Shown: one piece after another, positions 1 to 5,837 of the stretch
How positions within the stretch are numbered: position 1 is the stretch's first letter
Layout: each line of letters begins with the position of its first letter
Assembly (NCBI GenBank): GCA_937967875.1
Contig: CALBTQ010000582.1
Coordinates: 1 to 10,152 of the forward strand
Reading direction: 5' to 3'
Source: an uncultured Pseudomonadota bacterium
Lineage (GTDB): Bacteria; Lernaellota; Lernaellaia; Lernaellales; Lernaellaceae
DNA length: 10,152 nt
Made by a program: the position numbers and the translations under genes
The notes under the pieces: model-generated
Seen by the model: only the letters and a program-made list of their open reading frames with translations
What the model was told of the DNA's origin: nothing
The model's database searches: none

Positions 1-54
1 GGCATACGAGATCGTATTCGGTGACTGGAGGTCAGACGGGTGCTCTTCCGATCT
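1..54. other. Illumina TruSeq i7 adapter contamination, left end
   Basis: The first 54 bases match the 3' part of the P7/i7 adapter: GGCATACGAGAT (1-12), an 8-base index CGTATTCG (13-20), then the GTGACTGGAG...CTCTTCCGATCT read-2 primer site (21-54). Two bases differ from the standard oligo, at 31 and 39, as expected from low-quality read ends built into an assembly. This is not genomic DNA and should be trimmed. Reading frames that run into it, including an apparent start at 40, are artificial. Confidence 0.97.
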
Positions 55-55
55 A

Positions 56-307
56 CCGGTTCTCGGTTTATTCGCCGCGGCGGCGGTGATCTCTTTGTTC
101 ACCGCGCTCACCTACTACTTTGCCGAACATTCCGATGCGCTGTTCTGGCAGCACGCCAGCGCCTTCATCGCGGCGTTCGTCATTTTCGCCGTCGGAGCGT
201 TTGTGCTGTTTGTTTACAAAGCGGTGCAGTTGTTCCTGTTCCGGCGCAAGGGGCGGGAATTGGAGAAGGAACGCCGCTTTACGACGCCGGCGAAAAAGAA
301 GAAGTAA
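56..307 (+). CDS. C-terminal fragment of an unidentified integral membrane protein
   Basis: This is an open frame running from the adapter junction to a TAA at 305-307, encoding 83 residues; the N-terminus lies off the left end. It shows two strongly hydrophobic stretches, roughly residues 1-21 (VLGLFAAAAVISLFTALTYY) and 36-62, separated by a short acidic loop. A basic tail follows (RRKGRELEKERR, ending AKKKK) that by the positive-inside rule should be cytoplasmic. A GTG at 86 is in frame, but it lies inside the first hydrophobic segment, so it is probably internal. It is the only gene on the plus strand and it overlaps the minus-strand DHH gene tail to tail by 29 bases (279-307). I see no family motif and do not assign a function. 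The predicted membrane topology and the smooth run to the stop codon argue that it is real. Confidence 0.7.
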   Translation, partial: PVLGLFAAAAVISLFTALTYYFAEHSDALFWQHASAFIAAFVIFAVGAFVLFVYKAVQLFLFRRKGRELEKERRFTTPAKKKK

Positions 308-1268
308 GCAGCGACAGCACGTCTTCGATCGCCGTTCGTTTGTTGGCTTCGCGCGGCTCGATGAAGACCGTATGCCGATCGTAAAGAAATAACGGCAGCC
401 CCTGCTCTTCCAATCGATGTTGCAAGCGGCGGAACGTTTCCGGCGACAGCCGTTGCGGATTGCCGCGCAGAATCAAGCGGTGCAGATCGTCGAAAAACAG
501 CAGGGTGAATTGCAGGTCGTGCCGCCGCATGATCCGGTCGGCGAGCAAGCGAAAATCAAGTTCCTGCGACATCGGCAAACCGACGACGGCCAGTCGATCT
601 TCGCCCAGCGCCACCTGGTGATAGGTCTGCGCGGCCAACTCGTCGATGGTCGACCACAGTTCGCGACCGGCGTCGCGCAACACAGGATCGAACGCCTCAA
701 AACGCCCTTCCACCAAAGGTTGCACGGCGCGCCGGATTTGATAGGGATCCTCGCGCACGGCCAGGAACACATAAAACCAATGCGACCACGGTTCCGGCAT
801 TTGGGCGCCGCCGCCGTCGACGAGCCGGCACAGGGCGGCGCCGACCTCGTCATTCGCCGAGAGATGCGTCGCCAGCAACGCCGCGCTCGACGGTTGGTCG
901 GCGTCATGCACGATCGTCGCGCGGCGTCGATGCAACCGCGTCAGAAAGTCGCCATGCAGATGGTGATGATCGAGCCAGACGATTTCCCGCAACGACGGTC
1001 GATCCAGCACGGCGTCGACGATTTCCACTTCCTCGTCGCGCACCGGCAAGGCGGCGCAGTAGAGTCGATGCAAATTCGCATTGGCAATCAGCGCCGGCGC
1101 TTGAAACAGATGTCCGGTCAGCCCCTCGGGCGTGAACAGGACGGTCTTCAAATCGCCGAGGCGGCGTTGCCACAGCACCGCGCAGGCGATGCCGTCGAGG
1201 GTGGCGGATGCGAGCAACGCGCCGTCGCCCGACTGTTTATCGGTGACGACCAGCGCCATGTCGCTCAT
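279..1268 (-). CDS. DHH-family phosphoesterase-like protein with degenerate motifs
   Basis: This encodes 329 residues. The DHH motif is at 100-102 (IVWLDHHHLHGD), after a hydrophobic strand as in NrnA/NrnB/RecJ-type phosphoesterases. Further downstream come an SSAALLATHL helix (127-136) resembling the family's ST-x-L segment, and a VREDPYQIRR stretch (171-180). Family members hydrolyse short oligonucleotides, cyclic dinucleotides or related phosphodiesters using two Mn ions. Here the first metal motif, normally H-x-D-x-D-G, reads SATLDG (21-26), so His and one Asp are missing. The second Asp position near residue 72 looks replaced (YCAALPVRD). No C-terminal GGGH-like DHHA1 motif is visible. 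It may therefore have altered or no catalytic activity. The ATG at 1268 overlaps the mpl stop (ATGA), suggesting coupled translation; a second Met lies three codons later. It is the last gene of the array. Confidence 0.8.
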   Translation of the reverse strand: MSDMALVVTDKQSGDGALLASATLDGIACAVLWQRRLGDLKTVLFTPEGLTGHLFQAPALIANANLHRLYCAALPVRDEEVEIVDAVLDRPSLREIVWLDHHHLHGDFLTRLHRRRATIVHDADQPSSAALLATHLSANDEVGAALCRLVDGGGAQMPEPWSHWFYVFLAVREDPYQIRRAVQPLVEGRFEAFDPVLRDAGRELWSTIDELAAQTYHQVALGEDRLAVVGLPMSQELDFRLLADRIMRRHDLQFTLLFFDDLHRLILRGNPQRLSPETFRRLQHRLEEQGLPLFLYDRHTVFIEPREANKRTAIEDVLSLLTSSFSPAS

Positions 1269-2695
1269 GCTTCACCCGCCTTGTGTTGCAGTTCCGCCAG
1301 TGTTTTGCGCGGCAGGTTGCCGAAGCCGCCGTTGGACAAAAAGACAAGCTGGTCGCCTTCCTGCATGATGCCGGCGAGTGCCGCCGACACCTCGTCGTAA
1401 TTTTCCGCGTAAATCGCCTGCGCGCCGCCGCGCCCGATTTGCTCGACCAAGGCGGCGACGTCGAGTTTATCCTCGGGTACTTTGCCGTGCTTGGCGAAGA
1501 CCTCGCAGATGATCACCGCCGCGGCCGCGCCGAAGGCCCGGGCGTATTCTTCCTGGAAAATGCGCCGCCGCGAGGTGTTGGTGCGCGGCTCGAAGACCGC
1601 GACCAGCCGTCGCTCGGGACGCGCTTCGCGCAGCGCTTCGAGCGTGACGCGCACCGCGGTCGGATGATGCGCGAAATCGTCGATCACCAGCACGCCGCCC
1701 GCCTCGCCCAGCACTTGCTGTCGCCGTTTGGCGCCGGCGAACGTCTGCAGCCCGGCGGCGATTTGCTCGTCGCGCAAACCGGTCCGCCGCGCCGCCGCGA
1801 TCACGCCCAACGCGTTGAGCAGGTTGTAGCGACCGAATTGATTCATCGAAAAACGCGCGGTGGGCATGCCGTGTTCGACCAGTTCGAAGGCGGTGTGCAT
1901 CGCCGAGCCGGCGACGAGACGCGCGCTCAAATCGGCCGGATGATCCAAAGCGTACGTAACGACCGGACACGAGGCGCGCGGCAACAAGGCGCGCACGCGC
2001 GGACAATCGACGCCGGCGATCAACAGACCGTCGTGCGGCAGCGTTTCGATCAGTTCGCCGAATACGCGCACGATACTGTCCAGATCGGGGTAGATGTCGG
2101 CGTGGTCGAACTCGATGTTGCCCACCGCGGCCACGTCCGGCCGGTAGCGCAAAAACTTGGGCGTCTTATCGAACCAGGCGACGTCGTATTCGTCGCCCTC
2201 GACCGCGGCCCATTCGCCGTTGCCGACGCGATAGCTGGCCTGCGTGTTTTCCAGCACGCCGCCGATCAGATAGGTCGGGTCCAGTTCCGCCGCGTTCAAC
2301 ACATGCGCCAGCATGGCCGTCGAGGTGGTCTTGCCGTGCGTGCCGCACATCGCAATGAGCGTTTTGTCGGCGAAGAAAAAGGTGCGCAGCGTTTCGACCA
2401 TCGATTGATACGGCAGGCCGCGCGCGAGCACGGCGTCGCCCTCGGGATTGCCGCGACTGACGACGTTGCCGATCACCACCAGGTCCGGCGCCGGGTCGAG
2501 ATGTTCGGGCAGATAGCCCTGACGGATCTCGATGCCCAGGGCGGCCAGTTGCTCGCTCATCGGCGGATAGACGTTGACGTCCGAGCCGGTGACGCGGTAG
2601 CCGCGGCTTTTGAGCATGCCCGCCAGACTGCCCATCGCCGTGCCGCAAATGCCGATCAGATGGATGTGCCTGACCTTGGTCGGATCGATGTTCAC
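1265..2695 (-). CDS. mpl: UDP-N-acetylmuramate:L-alanyl-gamma-D-glutamyl-meso-diaminopimelate ligase
   Basis: Mpl is the cytoplasmic ATP-dependent ligase that attaches recycled murein tripeptide directly to UDP-MurNAc, bypassing MurC, MurD and MurE. The product is 476 residues, close to the usual ~460. Mur-ligase landmarks are in order: N-terminal Rossmann loop GICGTAM (15-21), P-loop GTHGKTT (118-124), the EGDEYD-WFDK segment (167-177), EFDHADIYPD (195-204), DDFAHHPTA (339-347) and SNGGFGN (454-460). The DEYD-x-x-FDK and SNGGFG segments are typical of Mpl rather than MurC. The GTG start at 2695 is chosen because the domain begins eight codons later, a GGAGG lies 10 bases upstream, and it overlaps the preceding stop as GTGA. 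The same frame stays open upstream, but that sequence is only the antisense-like shift of the preceding gene. Its neighbours LdcA and the S12 hydrolase fit muropeptide recycling. Confidence 0.96.
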   Translation of the reverse strand: MNIDPTKVRHIHLIGICGTAMGSLAGMLKSRGYRVTGSDVNVYPPMSEQLAALGIEIRQGYLPEHLDPAPDLVVIGNVVSRGNPEGDAVLARGLPYQSMVETLRTFFFADKTLIAMCGTHGKTTSTAMLAHVLNAAELDPTYLIGGVLENTQASYRVGNGEWAAVEGDEYDVAWFDKTPKFLRYRPDVAAVGNIEFDHADIYPDLDSIVRVFGELIETLPHDGLLIAGVDCPRVRALLPRASCPVVTYALDHPADLSARLVAGSAMHTAFELVEHGMPTARFSMNQFGRYNLLNALGVIAAARRTGLRDEQIAAGLQTFAGAKRRQQVLGEAGGVLVIDDFAHHPTAVRVTLEALREARPERRLVAVFEPRTNTSRRRIFQEEYARAFGAAAAVIICEVFAKHGKVPEDKLDVAALVEQIGRGGAQAIYAENYDEVSAALAGIMQEGDQLVFLSNGGFGNLPRKTLAELQHKAGEA

Positions 2696-3768
2696 GTGTG
2701 CAGGGCCTCCATGATCGCGTTGTGGATCAACGGTCGTATTTTCCGGATTTTTTCGTTGCTGCGCGAGGGGTGTACGCGGTTGGTCAACAGGACGATCGTG
2801 ATCGCCCGTGGCGGGTCGCACCAGGCGCTGACGCCGGTGAAGCCCAGGTGACCGAACGTTTCGGGCGACATGTGTTGCCCGGTGGACGATCCTTGCGCGC
2901 TCGGCGAATCGAAGCCGTAGCGGAAGCTGACCGGCGTGCTCAGTTCGTTGCGTCGCATAAAACGCCGGATAATGTTTTCCGAAAACAAACGTCCCTGTCC
3001 CCGCAACGCCAGCCGAAATTCCTCCATCAAGCGGACCACGCCGTCGGCCGTGCCGAACATGCCGGCCTGTCCCAAACAGCCGCCGGCCGACCAGGCGTTT
3101 TCGTCCTGCACTTCGCCGCACATAATGCGCTTGCGCCACGGGCAATCTTCGGTGGCGGCGATGGTTAACTCCCGGCGCGCGGCGACGGAGCCGAAGTGCA
3201 GATTTTCGATCGCCAACGGTGCGAGGATTTTGGCGGCGACGAAATCGGGCAAGGATTGTCCGCCGACCGCCTCGACCATGAAGCCGATCAAGCCCATGCC
3301 GATGTCGCTGTAGCGCTCGACCGTACCGGGCGCGGCGACCAGTGTTTCGCGGCTCAGCAGTCGCCGCATGTCGTCTTTCGCCTCGATGGTGCCCAGCAGG
3401 TTTTGCGGAATGCGTTGATAAAACGGATGCCAGTCGGCCAGGCCGCTGGTGTGATTGAGAAAATAGGTAACGGGAATTTCCGCCAGCAGCGGATGCAGGT
3501 CCGGCAGATACGCGCCCAGGCCGACTTCCAGATCGATCGCCCCGCACTGCGTCAGCAACATCACCGCGGGCGTCGTGCCCAGGATCTTGGTCAGGCTGGC
3601 CAGATCGAACCAGGCGTCGGTGGTCATCGCCGCCGGTCCGTCATAGCGCGTCACGCCGTGTGCGGACTCGTGAACGGTTTGCCCCTCGCGATCGACGCGC
3701 AACACCGCTCCGGGTAAATGTCGCTTCGCGCAGGCTTCGTCCAGAATTCGGCTTACCATGCTCAGCAT
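2692..3768 (-). CDS. Serine hydrolase, S12/beta-lactamase fold, probably cytoplasmic muropeptide hydrolase
   Basis: This 358-residue protein belongs to the beta-lactamase/penicillin-binding fold (PF00144). The nucleophile motif SLTK is at 58-61 (Ser58, Lys61), the second motif Tyr-Ser-Asp at 153-155 in place of Y-x-N, and the third, GHLGFTG at 306-312, replaces KTG. LNHTSG (104-109) and the segment DENAWSAGGCLGQAGMFGTA (222-241) resemble the group of esterase/amidase-like members linked to murein recycling, such as B. subtilis AmiE; that comparison is from memory. No signal peptide or membrane anchor is visible, so it should act in the cytosol. Its place between ldcA and mpl suggests a muropeptide substrate, possibly the MurNAc-L-Ala bond. 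The ATG at 3768 overlaps the ldcA stop (ATGCTGA); an AAGG lies just upstream. A second Met follows three codons later. Longer upstream open sequence in this frame lacks domain character and was excluded. True beta-lactamase activity is unlikely. Confidence 0.88.
   Translation of the reverse strand: MLSMVSRILDEACAKRHLPGAVLRVDREGQTVHESAHGVTRYDGPAAMTTDAWFDLASLTKILGTTPAVMLLTQCGAIDLEVGLGAYLPDLHPLLAEIPVTYFLNHTSGLADWHPFYQRIPQNLLGTIEAKDDMRRLLSRETLVAAPGTVERYSDIGMGLIGFMVEAVGGQSLPDFVAAKILAPLAIENLHFGSVAARRELTIAATEDCPWRKRIMCGEVQDENAWSAGGCLGQAGMFGTADGVVRLMEEFRLALRGQGRLFSENIIRRFMRRNELSTPVSFRYGFDSPSAQGSSTGQHMSPETFGHLGFTGVSAWCDPPRAITIVLLTNRVHPSRSNEKIRKIRPLIHNAIMEALHT
2706..2710 (-). promoter_or_regulatory. 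Ribosome binding site of mpl
   Basis: GGAGG on the minus strand lies 10 bases before the GTG at 2695. It falls inside the coding end of the preceding serine hydrolase gene and supports the short GTG-initiated mpl rather than the longer open frame. Confidence 0.65.
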
Positions 3769-4694
3769 ACGCCACCTTGCGCAAAAACGATTTGCGGCGC
3801 GGCCGGGTCGAGCGAAACGCGCACGCCCAGGGGGATCGTCCGGTTGTAACCGTGATGGCCGAAATCGAGTCCGGCCAGCAGCGGCACGTTCAGTCCGCCG
3901 AGGCAGTCGATGAGCAGCCGGTCGGTTTCCGCCGCGTCGATCGCTTCGCCGAAATTGCCGACGGCCACCGCGGCGACGCCGTCCAGGTGCCCGCCCATGC
4001 GCAGAGTGGTCAGCAGACGATCGAGGCGGTACGGCGGCTCGTTGACATCCTCGATCAGCAGCACCGCGCCGGCCAGCGACGGCAAGCGTCCGGCGATCGC
4101 CAACTGGCTCAGCAGCGTCAGGTTGCCGCCCAGCAGCGGGCCTTGCGCCGCACCGGCTTTCACCCAACGCGCATCAACCCCACTCAGCGGCGACGGCGGC
4201 GCGGTCGAGGTGAGCGCGGCGAAATAGACGTCAAGTTGCGCGGGCGACAAACGGTCGATTTGCGTGCCGGCGATCATCGGTCCGCTGAAAGTGACCAGGC
4301 CGAGGCGTCGCCACAGATCCATCTGCAACGCGGTAATGTCGGAAAAGCCGACGATGATTTTCGGCGTTTGTTGCAGGGCCTCGACGTCGATCAAGTCGAG
4401 CAGGCGCAACGAACCGTAGCCGCCGCGCGCGCAAATCAGCGCTTTGACTTGCTCGTCGGACAGCGCGTCGTTGATGACCGCGGCACGTTGGCGATCGCCG
4501 CCGGCCAGATAGCGTTCTTTCAGAAAAATATTCTCGTGACGACGCACCTCAAATCCGCGTGCGCGCCAGAGGCGTTCCCCGGCGCTCAGGCGTTCCGGAT
4601 CGAACGGACCCGCCGGAGCGATAACCGCGACAACGTCATTCGGTTGCAAACGGGGAGCGAACTGAAGAGGCGGTGAGTCGTTGCGCGTGTTCAA
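3762..4694 (-). CDS. ldcA: LD-carboxypeptidase, peptidase family S66
   Basis: The protein has 310 residues, the usual length for cytoplasmic murein tetrapeptide LD-carboxypeptidase. This enzyme removes the terminal D-Ala from recovered tetrapeptides to give the tripeptide that Mpl uses. The S66 catalytic triad is visible: Ser118 in VGFSDIT (115-121), Glu215 in LLIEDVNEPPYR (212-223) and His280 in LDFGHHGYN (276-284). ARGGYG (89-94) is also typical. There is no signal peptide. The most upstream in-frame start is a TTG at 4694, because a stop in the same frame (4707-4709, also the stop of the preceding gene) closes the frame four codons earlier. It gives about 18 residues before the conserved LQPNDVVAV strand, which suits the family. 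The ribosome binding site before it is weak, so translation may depend on coupling with the small gene 12 bases upstream. Its end overlaps the S12 hydrolase start by 7 bases. Confidence 0.94.
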   Translation of the reverse strand: MNTRNDSPPLQFAPRLQPNDVVAVIAPAGPFDPERLSAGERLWRARGFEVRRHENIFLKERYLAGGDRQRAAVINDALSDEQVKALICARGGYGSLRLLDLIDVEALQQTPKIIVGFSDITALQMDLWRRLGLVTFSGPMIAGTQIDRLSPAQLDVYFAALTSTAPPSPLSGVDARWVKAGAAQGPLLGGNLTLLSQLAIAGRLPSLAGAVLLIEDVNEPPYRLDRLLTTLRMGGHLDGVAAVAVGNFGEAIDAAETDRLLIDCLGGLNVPLLAGLDFGHHGYNRTIPLGVRVSLDPAAPQIVFAQGGVC

Positions 4695-4706
4695 CGGAGA
4701 GGCCCG

Positions 4707-4913
4707 TCAGAGAGTTTCACGTCTTTCGGAAAGCATATTTTCCAAGGTGATCAACAGACCTTTCATATCGTCTTGACGATTGTGTTTGACGGCATAGCCT
4801 TCGAGTTCGTTTTGCATCAAGGCCAGGTCGTTGATATCGTAATCGGCCAGGTATTCTTCCAATTTATTGTCTTTATGAGCTTTGATAACATCATCAAGGT
4901 TGAAGAATCCCAT
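4707..4913 (-). CDS. Small acidic helical protein of unknown function, operon leader
   Basis: This 68-residue protein is read from ATG at 4913, set by a strong AAGGAGGA seven bases upstream (4921-4928); a longer version beginning at 4958 would start inside the promoter and is unlikely. The sequence begins MGFFNLDDVIKAHKDNKLEE and continues with alternating acidic and hydrophobic residues (DINDLALMQNELEGY, GLLITLENMLSERR). This suggests two or three amphipathic helices, perhaps a small dimeric or partner-binding fold. It has no Cys, signal peptide or membrane segment. A partial count over 4741-4860 gives about 47% GC, clearly below the surrounding genes. It is the first gene after the promoter and lies 12 bases before ldcA. 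I do not recognise the family. Its promoter-proximal position with good translation signals makes it likely to be expressed more strongly than the enzymes behind it. Confidence 0.82.
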   Translation of the reverse strand: MGFFNLDDVIKAHKDNKLEEYLADYDINDLALMQNELEGYAVKHNRQDDMKGLLITLENMLSERRETL

Positions 4914-4920
4914 CGCCCGT

Positions 4921-4928
4921 TCCTCCTT
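4921..4928 (-). promoter_or_regulatory. Strong ribosome binding site for the 68-residue protein
   Basis: AAGGAGGA on the minus strand, seven bases before the ATG at 4913. It is a near-perfect Shine-Dalgarno sequence and fixes the start of the small gene. Confidence 0.85.
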
Positions 4929-4946
4929 CGGTAATCGTCGGGATCG

Positions 4947-4974
4947 ATTGTAGCACATGCCGATAAGGGAACAA
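4947..4974 (-). promoter_or_regulatory. Sigma70-type extended -10 promoter of the peptidoglycan-recycling operon
   Basis: On the minus strand, TACAAT (4947-4952) matches the -10 consensus TATAAT at five of six bases. It is preceded by TG one base upstream (TGC-TACAAT), the extended -10 element. A TTGTTC (4969-4974) sits 16 bases upstream as a partial -35 (three of six). The start of transcription would fall near 4940, giving a leader of about 27 bases before the ATG at 4913. This lies in the 69-base gap after lipA, the longest gap in the array. It would drive the small gene, ldcA, the S12 hydrolase, mpl and the DHH gene. I see no terminator hairpin for lipA in the gap, so read-through from upstream is possible. 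Confidence 0.7.
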
Positions 4975-4982
4975 GACGTTAT

Positions 4983-5837
4983 CTACCCATCATGGCGCAT
5001 CATGCGATCGGCCAGGTAACTCGAACGAACCAGCGGCGCGGAAGCGACGTTGGCAAAGCCAATTTTCCCGGCGATTGTTCCCCAAGACTCAAATTCGTGC
5101 GGCGGTATATACCGCACAACCGGTAGGCATGACAAGCGGGGACGCAAATATTGTCCGATGGTCACCGCGCGAACGCCGGCCGCGTACAGATCGCGCAATA
5201 CAGCTTCGATTTCTTCGTTTTCTTCGCCCAATCCCAACATCAGACCGCTTTTGATCAACGCGAGAGACATGCGCTCGGCCATATATGCGAGCACGTCCAG
5301 GCTGGTGCGATAATCGGCCTGGGCGCGCGCGGTGGGATACAAACGCGGCACGGTTTCGACGTTGTGATTGAACACGTCCAGCGGCGCGTCGACCAGCAGA
5401 TCCAGCGCCTCGCGGCTGCCGCGAAAATCGGGCGTGAGCACTTCCACCGTCGCCGACGGAAGTTCGGTTTTGATCGCCGTTACGCAAGCGCGAAAATGCT
5501 CCGCGCCGCCCAGCGGCAGATCGTCGCGGGTGACGCTGGTAAGCACCACGTGGGTCAGTTCCATCTCCTTGGCGGCGTTGGCGACCAGTTGGGGCTCTTG
5601 CGGATCCGGCGCCGGCGGCTGCCCGTGCTCGACGTTGCAGAAACCGCAATTGCGCGTGCAGCGATTGCCCAGGATCATGAAGGTCGCCGTCGGGCGCGCG
5701 AAGCATTCGGCCATGTTCGGGCAACGCGCCTCTTCGCAAACGGTGTGCAGCCGGCGACCGCGCAGCCGTTTTTTCATCTGATGAATTTTAACCACGTCGC
5801 GCTTGGATTGGCGCAGCCACGGCGGTAGACGATCCAT
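4983..5837 (-). CDS. lipA: Lipoyl synthase
   Basis: LipA is the radical SAM enzyme that inserts two sulfur atoms into protein-bound octanoyl groups to make lipoyl cofactors of 2-oxoacid dehydrogenases and the glycine cleavage H protein. The product is 284 residues, slightly short for the family but complete. The auxiliary cluster motif C-x4-C-x5-C is at Cys34, 39 and 45 (VCEEARCPNMAEC). The radical SAM CxxxCxxC is at Cys60, 64 and 67 (CTRNCGFC). The C-terminal RSSY is at 271-274, its serine being the extra auxiliary-cluster ligand. MKKRLRGRRLHTVCEEA and LTSVTRDDLPLGGAEHF are typical. The usual P-S-x-H-H-L-P segment reads RPRLSCLP (232-239). The ATG at 5837 overlaps the recG stop by one base (TGATG) and has AAGGAGG nine bases upstream. 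Longer starts inside recG were rejected. No lipB is present in the window. Confidence 0.96.
   Translation of the reverse strand: MDRLPPWLRQSKRDVVKIHQMKKRLRGRRLHTVCEEARCPNMAECFARPTATFMILGNRCTRNCGFCNVEHGQPPAPDPQEPQLVANAAKEMELTHVVLTSVTRDDLPLGGAEHFRACVTAIKTELPSATVEVLTPDFRGSREALDLLVDAPLDVFNHNVETVPRLYPTARAQADYRTSLDVLAYMAERMSLALIKSGLMLGLGEENEEIEAVLRDLYAAGVRAVTIGQYLRPRLSCLPVVRYIPPHEFESWGTIAGKIGFANVASAPLVRSSYLADRMMRHDG

Noticed and set aside
279..307. Possible bidirectional terminator between the convergent genes
   Set aside because: The coding regions overlap here and I see no GC-rich hairpin with a flanking T run.
40..384. Plus-strand open frame starting in the left adapter
   Set aside because: Its start codon lies in adapter sequence and its frame differs from the membrane-protein frame that ends at 307.
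1283..2851. A 522-codon open frame on the plus strand opposite mpl
   Set aside because: It is the antisense of mpl, whose motifs are complete; the translation is Arg/Gln/His-rich without domain character, as commonly happens in GC-rich genomes.
3769..4167. N-terminal extension of the S12 hydrolase
   Set aside because: The extra 133 residues are an out-of-frame Arg/Ala-rich reading of ldcA; the domain starts properly at the ATG at 3768.
3660..4676. A 338-codon plus-strand open frame opposite ldcA
   Set aside because: It is the complement of ldcA, which has the full S66 catalytic triad; the plus-strand product is a Gln/Arg-rich shadow.
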